NCBI GenBank assembly: GCA_022497145.1
Contig: MU385953.1
Span: 1 to 64,000 of the forward strand
Origin: Rostrohypoxylon terebratum
Lineage: Eukaryota; Ascomycota; Sordariomycetes; Xylariales; Hypoxylaceae
Direction: 5' to 3'
DNA length: 64,000 nt
How positions within the stretch are numbered: position 1 is the stretch's first letter; every line of letters starts with the position of its first letter. Of this stretch, positions 1 to 10,457 are shown piece by piece. The translations under genes and the position numbers were made by a program. The notes below the pieces were generated by a model. The model did no database searches. It was not told where the DNA came from and was given only the letters and a program-made list of their open reading frames with translations.

Positions 1-579
1 ATAAAGGAAAAAGGCGGTGTTTTTCAACGCGTTCGTGTCGCGATTTTGAAGTGGATCGCACCTGGTATGTGCGCATACTGGTATGTTGGCTTAAAATGTT
101 CTGAGCGAAAGGGGTCTAAGTGATGCCAGTCTATGAACTTCGAAATCAGGTTCACCAAGCTCGAGATAAACGATAACATGAGAATGAGCTTGCTACCCAC
201 AGCCATTCTTCCATAGAAGCTGTCCCATTGTGACAAGGGGATATAGGCTTAGAACGTGTAGTATTAAACTCAACTAACGATTCTCTTTGGTCTCAAATGG
301 ACACGGAGATCTAGAATCAAATCTGCCACAAGGAGGTAAGCACTCTCGGTATTCATCTGAATCTCCTCTAAGCCCTATATTGCATGTTACTGGCATGGGG
401 CATCAGGCCTTGCTACCATTTCCGTCTATTGGCTCCAATGCATCCGCATGGCTGACTTTGCATCGATTTTGAATCTCCGTGAGTCAGTCGTTTCTTATCT
501 CTCGGAACCAACACATCCTTGGTCGCGCGTATGAGTGTCATGATGACTACCTTGTGACACCCATCCTCACTTAAACATA
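1..579. other. No recognisable gene
   Basis: I see no supportable gene here. A short minus-strand frame at about 12-205 encodes a hydrophobic N-terminus but has no recognisable homology. The stretch is the 3' flank of the first O-methyltransferase. If a biosynthetic cluster backbone exists, it should lie further left, outside the window. Confidence 0.5.
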
Positions 580-2009
580 CTACTTAGCCCGCGGCAGTCG
601 CACATCCATAACGCTTTCGTAATTCCTTGGGTAATAAGTGTACGTTCTTACGAGCTCGAGTCCCACGTCTTCAAACACCAGGCGCCACTGTGCTTCAGTG
701 CGTTCCATGCTCGCAAACACCGAAAGCATAGTCATATCAATAGACGCGGCGTTGAAATTGACTCCGCTCTCGGGGAGAACCATTTCGTCGATGAGCAGCA
801 CGGACTCAGGACCCATGGCGGCTTTCATGTTTTCAAGCACCAGCCTGATCGTGTGAGGAGGGTGATTGTGTAGCACGGCACGGAGATAGTAGAACTTGGC
901 TCCTTGCCCACGGTATAAGAGTCAGCCTAGTCCAGCAAGACGAAGTTAGGAAGGTGGCACTTGTGACAACGTACCGACTACGGGTTGTGGCTCCAGCATG
1001 TTATGCGCCATGTTTTCAACGCCCGGTGTTGGCAGTGCCTGAGCCACCGAGTGCGGGAGATCCTGCAGCATAACGCGACCAGGTAGGTTAGGATATTTCT
1101 CCCGAAACTGCGCGCACTGGTGACCAACTCCGCCACCGATGTTGACATATAGAGGCTTCTCGGATGGCCAACCAGCGGCTTCCGCCGCGACGGGATATAC
1201 AGACAACCAGGTAGAATCCGGCTTCCGGCGGAGGGCCATGTAAGTATTGAAGTGGTTTAGCTGTGCCGGGTTTTGGCCGAACCATTCGTAGGCATTCAAA
1301 TCTGTATCGAAGGCCAGTTTGAAGGCCGTGTGAATTTCAGTCACCGGGTTTCTGTACCCGATTTGCTCTAGGAAGGCAGGAAGGAATTGAGCTGGCGGAG
1401 CCGCAGTATTGAAGCTGATTATATATAAGTAAAGTGTTCATCAAGGCGAGCTCGTAGGTAACACGTACTAATGAGATATCCCAACCTCGACAGCTCTATC
1501 GCTGAGGTTGTGTGTGACATGGTTGGCCACATACTGATCCTTTCCGGTCTCGTGAACTGTCCCCGCAGCAGCGAGAAATCTCAAGAAGCGAACTAGGCCG
1601 ATTGTGAGATTCAGATTTGAGTATGAGTTTGCATACATTGTGTCTTACCCATCAACTGAGGATCCGTCCCAGACTTCTCTGATATCTCGTCGACCGTCAA
1701 AGGCTTTTCATGCTGTGATAAGTACTTGAAGAGACCCAAGTTGATTCCAACTTGGACTACAGCAGTTTGGATATTCTACTCTTTGCTTAGTTTGAGCGAG
1801 TGTAGAGTTTGTGGCAATTAACTAACCATGTGCCCATATCTGTGGATAGTATCCTCGGTAGTTTCGAACGAGAAGAGTAGGTCCTGGAGAGTGCTCATCA
1901 CTTGCTGGCGGGCAGCATCGCTCTCATTAGCGATCAAAGTGATCTGTTCCTTAATTGCTTGCATCGTGAGATCTCTACTGAATCTTGCAAAACTGTCAGT
2001 TGTTGGCAT
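580..2009 (-). CDS. Fungal O-methyltransferase (OMT-1), SAM-dependent, secondary-metabolite type
   Basis: Five exons on the minus strand: 2009-1827, 1775-1649, 1592-1469, 1414-975 and 902-580. They join in frame with GT-AG introns to give 398 aa. The N-terminal third is a helical, winged-helix-like dimerisation domain (VGINLGLFKYL, then DEISEKSGTDP). The SAM-binding glycine motif VNIGGGVG lies near residues 235-242. LPGRVMLQDLP follows as the acidic loop. VLHNH near residue 303 carries the histidine expected at the catalytic base, although the usual Trp after it is His. The family methylates phenolic or enolic hydroxyls of polyketides and related metabolites in the cytosol. The start at 2009 is the best supported; an in-frame ATG at 1964 is an alternative. 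The gene is divergent from the P450, 566 bp away, so coordinated expression is plausible. The substrate cannot be inferred. Confidence 0.85.
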
Positions 2010-2575
2010 TAGGTGACCTACCAAACAGCAGTATCGCACAGCCTTTACAAATAGAACAATGTCTACTCTTTTACCCTTGTGTCCTAGGCCCCCTTAATTA
2101 CATAACGGTTATAAGTATGTAATTATCTCAGTGAGAAAGTATCACCGAGTACGAGTCTGAGAAGTATCTCTGGGTTATCAAGTTCGGTGCATGGTACCAC
2201 ACCTGCAAGAAACCTGCAAGAAACCTGCAAGTGATTCTGCAGTTAGCCGGAATGAATCGGGCCCTGGTAACCCCGCTCAAGTGATCGATGAACTAGACGA
2301 GGGCCGATCCGCGTCTTCATGGAGCTGTGATTAGGAGTGCATGATATTTCCGCGTCCGTTTTGAAACCCCCTAGTCTTGCCCAGAAGCTGCAGTATTGGT
2401 CATGCTACGGGATCCTCTGCGTTGCCTGGGAAAAGCTAGATTCTTGCGGAGATACCAAACCAAAGACGAGGATAACAAAGCTACTAAGTAAAATGACAGA
2501 GCGCAGTGCTCTTATTCTGTGTTGCTAGATCCCGTCAACTCATCATTGAATCTTTACAGCATAAACTATATCATC
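2010..2575. promoter_or_regulatory. Divergent intergenic region between OMT-1 and the P450
   Basis: This 566-bp region separates the start codons of two divergent cluster genes and is presumably a shared promoter. It contains the 11-bp tandem repeat listed separately. No TATA box or start site can be assigned with confidence. Confidence 0.5.
2201..2231. repeat. 11-bp tandem repeat (ACCTGCAAGAA), nearly three copies
   Basis: Copies start at 2201, 2212 and 2223; the third is truncated after ACCTGCAAG. The 11-bp period is close to one helical turn, so the TGCAAG cores would lie on the same DNA face. This suits a regulator binding cooperatively in the divergent OMT-1/P450 promoter, but that role is inference. 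Confidence 0.6.
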
Positions 2576-4257
2576 ATGACTCTCTGGGCACAATACCTTT
2601 TCTTCTTCACCGTACTTGGAATTGGTCTCGCCGTCTGGCGCGTACTAGGTGCAAAGGCTTCTGCCTACCAAAGCTCATCGAAAGTATGGATGAAGCTAGA
2701 CGTAGCCGGCGACACGTTTGCGCAGAAGATGGTTTCCCTTAAGGCAATCATAAGATCTTGTCCCATCACGTCGGTCCCTCAGCTAGTCAATGACGGCTAT
2801 CTCAAGTTCAACCAAACTTTAGGACGGCCTTTTGCTCTGCCTACGCCGTGGGTACGTAGTGGCGCCCTAATGGTCCTGCCGCCGTCGCAGATACCGTTAC
2901 TCTTGCGCCCAGACAAGACAAGCGAGGCCGAGTGGATCAATCTGCATGGCCTGGTCGAGAATATCCAATTACCCTACGTCGTCGGGGACCCTGATGTATA
3001 CCTCAATGTTCTGCAATTCGAGGTTGTGAGGCGAAAAATGCAAAGTAGCCGTGACATGAGCCGACTTGCCCCTACAACAGCCGAGGAGCTTGGGGAAGCC
3101 TTCAAGGATATTTGGGGAGTCGAGAAAGGGTGGAAGACGATCAATGGCTGGGAAGCTTGCGGCCGAGTCATAGCTCGCTCGTCTCAGCGAATACTCTTCG
3201 GCTTGCCTCTGTGTCGCGATGAATACCTGCTGGAAACATCACGTCAATATGCGACCGCGCTTCTCGTCGGTGGTGCCATCATCAACTGCATTCCACTGGC
3301 GGTACGATGGTTCCTCGGTCCACTGGTTGCATTACGGGCGAAATATTACCAGGCTCGATTTGTGAAGATACTCGTACCTGTAGTGGAGGAGCGGGTTCGA
3401 TTGTGGGAAGCGGACAAGAATGCTGGTCCGGTAAGTGTGCCTTTTCATCCGAGCAACTTCGCCCCCTGCCTACATTTTCTTGAGGAAGTAGACACTGACA
3501 CTGAGAAATCGGTTGCCGCTGCTTCTAGGACGACTTCCTTCAGTGGATGATACCAATTGTTGCCAAAGAGGGATCCAGTCAGCTCGAGCCTCACCGCATT
3601 GCGCTACGCTTAGTCAGTTTGCTCATCCCTCTCATATACGCCATCTGCTTTGTTTTCGCACACTGCGTGTTCGACATCCTCGGCAGCCCGGACTGCTCGG
3701 ACATCTTAGAGGGTCTTGAGGATGAATGCAGGCGTGTGTCGTCGCGGCAGAGCGGACTCGCCGCAAGCGAGAACGTCAACGCGCTGTTTCGCACCGACTC
3801 AGCCCTGCGGGAGTCTATGCGTATGTCAGGCGTATCTGTTACGAATCTCTTCCGCGACGTCGTGACCGGGGAAATTGATGTCGGAAATGGACTTCGTGTG
3901 GGGCCCGGCGTCCGAATGACTTTCCCAACGCAAAATATTCATCTGGACCCGGATAACTACGAAAACCCATTACGGTATGACGCATTCCGCTTCTCCCGGC
4001 AGTTTGAGAATGCGAAGGAAGCCATTGGAGAAAGAGAACTCACAGTAACGACAACACCAACATTTTTGCCCTTTAGCTACGGAAGACACGCATGCCCCGG
4101 ACGGTGGTTTGCCGTACAAGTCATGAAGCAGGCCTTGGCATACCTCGTCCTGCATTATGATGTTGAGTTAGTCGGCGGTCCGGCCAAAAGGATGGCTTTA
4201 GGGAACACCATGGTGCCTGCTGTGAACACACAGATCAGAATCAAACGAAAGGACTAA
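2576..4257 (+). CDS. Cytochrome P450 monooxygenase, fungal secondary-metabolism type
   Basis: Two exons, 2576-3430 and 3529-4257, give 527 aa. The intron starts GTAAGT and ends CTTCTAG, with phase 0. The N-terminus is a membrane anchor (LFFFTVLGIGLAVW), so the enzyme should be an ER-bound microsomal P450. The K-helix ExxR is E380/R383 in LRESMRM. The heme loop FSYGRHACPG places the axial cysteine at C474. DDFLQWMI precedes the I-helix, as in related fungal P450s. The I-helix reads LIYAICFVFAHCVFDIL and has no obvious proton-relay Thr; related fungal P450s may share this, so it is not evidence of inactivation. In the ATG frame the first methionine is at 2576. The gene is divergent from OMT-1 and probably belongs to the same pathway. 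Substrate unknown. Confidence 0.88.
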
Positions 4258-6122
4258 AGCGTTCGTTACCTAGGACCTAGGACCTAGGTCCTAGGTACCT
4301 ATTTAGTTAACCGGAGGTACCTTGGGTAGTTATCATGGATGCTTATTGGCCTGGTCACCTTTGGGATTCCGGGCACCGACTTACTGTATTGTAAGAGTGC
4401 TATATGAATCGTATAAGTAGACCAATTGTTGTATTCTGTAGGAATCTAAGATCTAAGCTAATCTGTGTGGTGTTTACCTACACAAACAATAAGTGGGTCT
4501 GCAACCCGAGTCTACCAATCAACGAGTCCACTACCCAGGTCACGTAAACCCACATGGTCTTCGTTACCTAATCAGAGACATTTGTGGTATATCACTGCGT
4601 CAGTGTGTAGACTTATAGACTTCCAAATAACTTGTAACTCCGCACTTAAAACAAGTCAAGTCAGTTAAATAAACCAAACCGGCTCATATTTGATTGACAT
4701 GTCGAGGGTCCCGACTTGAGTTGATAGAACTTGAATATCGAGTAATTCAAGATATATTGTGATATATGGAACCCCCTATATGGCGATAATATTGACGGTT
4801 TTCTTGCTGTGGGAGAATATGAGGGTAAGCGGACATACCGTTTCATGCCGTTTTTCCCGTTTTTCTCGCGCTACTTAAGGCTGTTGGACAGTTGGAGTAG
4901 TGCGTATGCGGGGGGTAAGACCCGCATACGTCTAGCCCGGGCTACAATTAAGGTTGGCCATAAGGCTGTTAGTTCTCCCCACCTGGTTTAGCTTACACCA
5001 GGTACCCATATCTAATGGATGCTTGTTTATAGTACACTTCTGTATCTCCTGCCTCTTGCTCTGACTTCTTATTTTGTTGTACAACCAACCTCCAGCTATC
5101 TTCAGCCAACAGACGCTTAGCAAACATTAATAATACCGACCCTAACGCCGGGGCGAGCACTCAGGTAACCAACCCCCCTGCCCGAGCGAGCTTTTCTTAG
5201 TACCGTACCAGTCGCTTGAATCCTTACATAGTACATGTTGCATACCTTGTAACTTCTCGCGGCAGCTAGCAGTTAAAATTGTGGGTTGTAGCTCAGCCGC
5301 TGACAAGCGTCGGCAGGATCGTCTGCACGTCAGCCCGTACCGTAACGGCAACTTTAGCGCCACTACGCGGTATCATAGCACTGTGCTGTTGAGGACACGG
5401 CTTGATACTAGGTAGGTTGTTGATACCAGGGGGAACAGGGGGGACAGGGGCGGATAAGGGATTAAAGGGAACGGCAGCTACCCGTTAGATTGAGGGATTT
5501 ATCTTACCCTACCAACTTACCTACCCTAGGGCTTAACCTAGGTACTCAATACGACAACATTAAGACCAACAACTTGTACGACCATAACCCATGCCGTTTA
5601 TCCTGTCTTTCAAATGGAAAGTGGTTGGCTCTAGTGATGTTGCAGCGTGAAAAATTTAGGCGTCAAAAATGCGTGTACGAATAGCCTGCTTAAAATGTTA
5701 ATATTGCGGTTATCGCTGGCAGCGCCGCACTCCATCCCACGTCCACTGCCTGCTTGACGGTTGTACGTGTGCAACACAAAGTAAACAATTCCGCTCCCTC
5801 GACTGAGCTTTAAAGCCAAAGGACCGATTGATACTCGGGGGAGAATCAGGTGCTCGCCAACTACATAGCTTTGAAGCAAGTTTATTGTCTCTATCACTGT
5901 TGTATGCATCATGTTGTACCATCCCCCCTTCCACTTCGCCACCACTCACCGAAATTACTCATAATTTGTGAATAAAAAGGGATGAGGCTCTTCGGTGTTT
6001 ATTATTACTATGTTGGGATTGAGTTGGGCAGGTTGGGGCCATTAGATGCGGCTCGGCACTTGTAACGGATTCATCAGCAGCAAATTGATCCTTCAAGCGA
6101 TCCTTCAACCTTCGGTAGAACT
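4258..6122. other. Gene-free AT-rich stretch
   Basis: No coding sequence can be supported. The stretch is AT-rich with many stops in all frames. It contains the palindrome at 4275-4296 and several ACCTAGGT-like motifs near 5525-5542. It may be degraded repeat DNA, but no transposon terminus or transposase fragment was recognised. Confidence 0.5.
4275..4296. repeat. 22-bp perfect palindrome made of ACCTAGG units
   Basis: The sequence from 4275 to 4296 equals its own reverse complement and consists of ACCTAGG and CCTAGGT units. It starts 18 bp after the P450 stop codon. It is the longest member of a dispersed family of ACCTAGGT/TACCTAGGTA palindromes in the non-coding DNA of this window. Its function is unknown. 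A hairpin at the P450 mRNA 3' end is possible. Confidence 0.7.
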
Positions 6123-6623
6123 GGGCGCATCGGAACGGCTAAACGGACGGACATCCATCCACACTAAACGGGACTGAGGCAAGTCTGGTGAATACCTTCT
6201 TTAGAGTACACTCTCTTATACAGATTCCAGTAGGTATATTTTAGACATATTATCACTAAAGAAGGCCACCTATCGTATACCTCATTGTTGTTATTATAAA
6301 GCTTGTAATAAATATTAAACATAAACTTGTATTGTAGATAAGTACTAGGTAAGTAAAAGCGCTTGGCAAGTAATATTATAAACACCAAAAAACTTTAATA
6401 ATATTTATTTAAGGTATTTAAATAGGTAGGAGTAGGTAGGTATATTTATGCGGCGATTGCGTTAGAAAACGCCAACACATCTAAAAAATACTTAAATTTA
6501 TTAAGAAGTTGTACCTAGATCTAAGTATCTACAAGACTAGGTAGTCTCGATTGCGTATATCATGGGTGGATATCCGTCCGTTTCTAGAGGATGGTTCGTC
6601 CGTTTAGCCGTTCCGGGGCGCAT
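6123..6623. mobile_element. MITE-like element (6131-6615) with 8-bp target-site duplication
   Basis: The element runs from 6131 to 6615 (485 bp). Its 19-bp perfect terminal inverted repeats are CGGAACGGCTAAACGGACG at the left end and the reverse complement at the right end. It is directly flanked by GGGCGCAT at 6123-6130 and again at 6616-6623, a perfect 8-bp direct repeat. Subterminal repeats with AAACGGACGG and ATCCA(T/C)CC lie inside both ends. The interior is AT-rich with no transposase frame, so it is non-autonomous. An 8-bp duplication fits hAT-type transposition, but the termini are not a classical hAT sequence. The right end lies in the last codons of the neighbouring minus-strand O-methyltransferase. 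Confidence 0.88.
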
Positions 6624-8119
6624 CCCACACTATCTCCAAGGTCGACAGCAGTGATCCCTCTGGCGTTATGACCCGCTGAAGATGAAATCTTGCATCAGCC
6701 GCTGCAAGTAGAGCTTTCCACTCGCTCAGGCATCTATTGTGGCCGTTGAAATTAGCTCCGATAGCCAGATCTATTGCCCTAAATTATTCGTAAGCAATCT
6801 TGAGTGTTGCATCAGTCAAGGTCATGGACCTTACCGCATTTCACGATCTCTCCAGAGAGGGATGGCGCCGGGTTCCGGCATTACGCTTTCCAGTATAAGG
6901 ATTTTTGCACCAGTTCGGAGGGCGGGGATTTGTGCTTTGAGTATCTTGAGAGCGTCCTTGTCATTTCGGATCTGAAAGACTAGGCGCAAGAGATAAACAT
7001 CGGCTTGGACGGATTGCGGCTCAAAGAGGCCGTGGGACTTGAATTTGATACGACCTTTCAAATCATTAGGCACCTCAGCTTCCGCACCGGAGATGACCTT
7101 GTCCACGTCTTGAATGAGAAAATTGAGATTTCCAAAGCTGTTCGCCAGCACTGCCGCGACGTCGCCTCTCTGTCCACCGACCTGGCAGACAAAGTCTTCG
7201 CCTAGAGAGGCCCAGTCATACAGCTCGACGACGTCTGTAGCGGCCCAGCCGGCAAAGTGGTCGTGGGCATCGATCCCACCCTGAAGACGCATTGCCCGTG
7301 CAGGATCCGCGGCAAGCAATTCAAAAGCGGACTTGTCGCTGTTGTTGACAAGAGAAAAGCCCTGTGAAAATTAGTCTCCGCAATGAGAGATGTAGAAGAC
7401 AACGCAATAAAGATTAAGCGCTCACAGTATGGTTGGCCTCTTCCGACGATGGCCATTTTTGGATCGCGTCTAACATCTGCGGTAGATATCCCACGTCAGT
7501 CCATCAATACAATAAGTCTCGCGTAGGTTGATAGCTGAGGATTGTACCCTAGTAGCCGCGGGCCAGCCTTCTCGGGCTCCAAAGCCCAGGAAGTCTTTCA
7601 TAGATGGTTCGACGAAGTACTTAGACATTTTCGTATGTGCTACCATGCCAGGCTCCGGTTCATAGAAGATATGCCTGGCCATCGCGTGCCTGAGCAGGCG
7701 CCGGACAAGTGGTTCGTCCAGACCCGTCGCTTTAGCAATCTCACCAAATGAGACCCGGCCTCCAATAGGAACGACATCGGCGAAGCCGAATCGGCTTATG
7801 GCATCGATGCCGACCATGTTTGTAGTCTTGGGCCATCAGCTTGATATGCTCCCTCTTAGTGCGGGCCAGGGGCTCTTACGGCACAAAATTTGAAGATCAG
7901 GTGAACAGGCTCCATGAGAAGCTCATGAAGCTCGGCAGTTGCATCAAGCACGGCATCCTGGAGGTGCAAAGTGTTGGCTGGCAGCCGCTCTGGGCTATCC
8001 TCAGTGAACGCCGGTGATGGCACACCCTGAGCCGATAGAAGCTCTTGGAGCTGTGAGACAGACGCGCTGATCTTACCAGCCAACTCGACAATCCGCGGGC
8101 TCGTGGATGATGATTCCAT
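6604..8119 (-). CDS. O-methyltransferase-fold protein (OMT-2), catalytic His replaced
   Basis: Five exons: 8119-7880, 7826-7548, 7476-7426, 7361-6835 and 6778-6604, giving 423 aa. All intron positions and phases match OMT-3 at 17368-18903; exons 2, 3 and 4 have identical lengths (279, 51 and 527 nt). The N-terminal helices (IVELAGKISASVSQL) and winged-helix segment (SFGEIAKATGLDEPLV) precede the SAM-fold domain. The usual GGG motif reads VGGQRG. The segment that normally carries HxW reads VFQIRND, so the expected catalytic His is Gln at about residue 320. The C-terminal codons after WDAP come from a MITE terminal repeat, which supplies the stop. The protein may be a non-canonical methyltransferase, a SAM-fold enzyme with another activity, or inactive. 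Confidence 0.83.
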
Positions 8120-8682
8120 GGTTGCAATGAAGTCAACAGAATATGTCTGAGTCGCAGATCAATACAGAGAGCTGAGGCAAGAGGAAGCATAGGGTTGCTC
8201 ACCTTCAACTAGCTAGTTTCTCATACTATATAGACTAAGGTTGTCCGTTGAAACTACCCGCCAAGGTTGACGCAGGAGGCGTACGGGTTGGACTTTTGTT
8301 TATGACCCCTAACCTGTGTATCACTTTAAGATTAAAGACACCCCTGAGGTTCGTGTTGAGATGCGCCTGACCCATGCACTCACCCCGCACAAGAATTGGC
8401 TATCTATGAATGCATGATGCGGGTGACAGGCAAGTAAGGCTGGGAGGTACACACGGTCTGTGACGTTGTGTCTCGCTTTCTTGACCCTGGCGCCTTTTGA
8501 AATATTTGGCCGGTGGAATCCCGTTCTGGCCGCATATTCCCCGGGGTTGCCCATCCACCCAGAATGCCGAATGGGTGTCACTTAACCGCATTTATCTAGT
8601 CGTTTTCAAGTTTGACCGCTCCGCTTCCGACTCATCTGTATTCTGTCAACTCAGACTCGTCCTTTTGTTAGTTCACATCAAA
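8120..8682. other. Divergent intergenic region, OMT-2 / OMT pseudogene
   Basis: These 563 bp lie between divergent 5' ends. No gene or clear repeat was found. The region presumably holds the OMT-2 promoter. Confidence 0.4.
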
Positions 8683-10254
8683 ATGAAGTCGACGGCGACC
8701 CAATATGAAGAACTTGCACAACAAATTGAATGCATCTTGCAGAATCCAGAAGCCCCTGATGTCTCCATTCCCGACGAACAAATCCGTCGCCGTCTTGCAG
8801 ACGGTGGGCGTAAACTCAGCATCCTTCTGGAGGAGCCTAGACACACGATGAGCAGACTTGAGCACGTGGTACTTATAACTCCTCCTCTACCAAATGGAAG
8901 TTTTCAACTTGGTTCTAACCTTGATCAGCACTTTCAGCTCCCACTGGCTATCATTGGCGCCGATACAGGGCTATTTGCCGCCCTGGCAGCCGAGCCTCGA
9001 CCTTCCACCAGCACGGAGCTTTCACAGAAGACTGGTGTGACCTTAAGCCTCCTGAGTATGCTTCTCTTTTGTTCGTCTCGGAAGCCAACTAGGAGTGTTG
9101 ACGGTGATTATTAGGAAGGCTACTACGCTACTACCAAGCCCTTGACATGATATACCAAGTCAGCAATGATGCTTACCAAAGCAACAACGTAACTCGGGTT
9201 CTGAGTAATGAAGATCACGCCGATGCTCTTCGATTCGCGTAATAATATTCACTCTCCTTGTCGCTGAATACGCTGACAACGGCCACAGACACAAGATCAT
9301 GGGTCCCCCCGTAGTCAGTCTTCCTGACTTACTCCAGTCCACCGGGTACAAAGACCCCACAGGCGTCATGCCAACAGCTCTGGCTAAGGCTCATAACACA
9401 GAAAAGCATGCCTACTCGTGGCTTGGGGAGAACCCGTGGGCATTAAAGCTCACACTTGCGTACATGAAGGTTCAATTCGAAGGTAGACCGTTATTTTTCG
9501 ACGTCCTAGACTTCCAAGCCCGCTTTGGCACGGACTCCACGAGCTCAACGGTTCTGTTCGTCGATATTGGCGGTTCGACTGGCTCTCAGTCCCTTAACTT
9601 CCGGCGGCGATACCCAAGCCTCCCTGGAAGGGTTATCATACAAGACCGGCCAGAGGTTGTGCAGAAGGCCAAATCAGTGCTAGACAGCGCTGCAAACATT
9701 GAATTGGAGGCGTATGATATCTTCACACCTCAGCCAATCAAAGGTATTCACCTCAAAAGCTTTGCATATTACTAGATATGATAGCTGACCCCGCCCACCC
9801 GTTACTCAGGAGCGCGCGCCTACTATATGCGCAAGATCTTGCACTCTTTCGCAGATGAAAAGTGCTTGAAAATACTCGCAAACCTAAAAGCAGGCCTGAC
9901 TGAACAGTCAGTAATCATGATCGACGAGACTGTCCTACCCGAGCAGGGTGCTAGACCAAGAGGGGCTCAGCATGATATAGAAGTGTTGATGAGCGTTGGC
10001 AAGTACTCCTCTTTTCCAAATTATTTGACCCAAAGCTTTACAACTTGACTGAGTGTACCTGCGTCTGAGTGGATGCCGTGTACACATCACAGAACGCCCA
10101 CAACGCCAGCACGCTGACTTAGGGGTCTATAGGTGCAAAGGAGCGCACAAAGCCCGAGTGGGAACAGTTGCTTAATGAAGCGGGACTGAACCTGCATGAA
10201 GTGTTGACATACGACGAAGAGTATGATGAATGTTTGATCATTGCAGGCCCTTGA
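8683..10254 (+). pseudogene. O-methyltransferase pseudogene (OMT-4), in-frame stops
   Basis: This is a relative of OMT-1 with a recognisable full-length layout. Exon 1 is 8683-8868 and exon 2 starts at 8938 (LPLAIIGADTGLFAALAAEP). The helical domain continues with EGYYATTKPLT. The SAM domain has VDIGGSTGSQSLNFRRRYP and ILHSFADEK with the catalytic-type His. A last exon at 10133-10254 ends in LIIAGP. The exon-2 frame is broken by TAG at 9112-9114 and TGA at 9148-9150, with further stops and apparent frameshifts around 9060-9110. The intron 9999-10132 appears to be GC-AG (donor GCAAGT). The SAM half remains open, so loss may be recent. A truncated transcript cannot be excluded. Confidence 0.75.
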
Positions 10255-10457
10255 ATGATAGACAGGTATCTCGCTCACGACTCAAGTTTTAAATTCATTG
10301 CGATGTCATAAATCATGATAAGATTATCATCACCTGTTTGTCACACGTGGTCGTATTATTAGAGAGAGAGACATTGGAGTCATGAATGATCGAACAACTC
10401 GCATTTAGTTTCACGAGGTGTTGTACGAAATTTGTCTCAAGTTCTAGACCACGTCAA

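Noticed and set aside
24..236. Short minus-strand frame with a hydrophobic N-terminus
   Set aside because: No homology, no splice context, and only the inner part begins with ATG. Not enough to call a gene.
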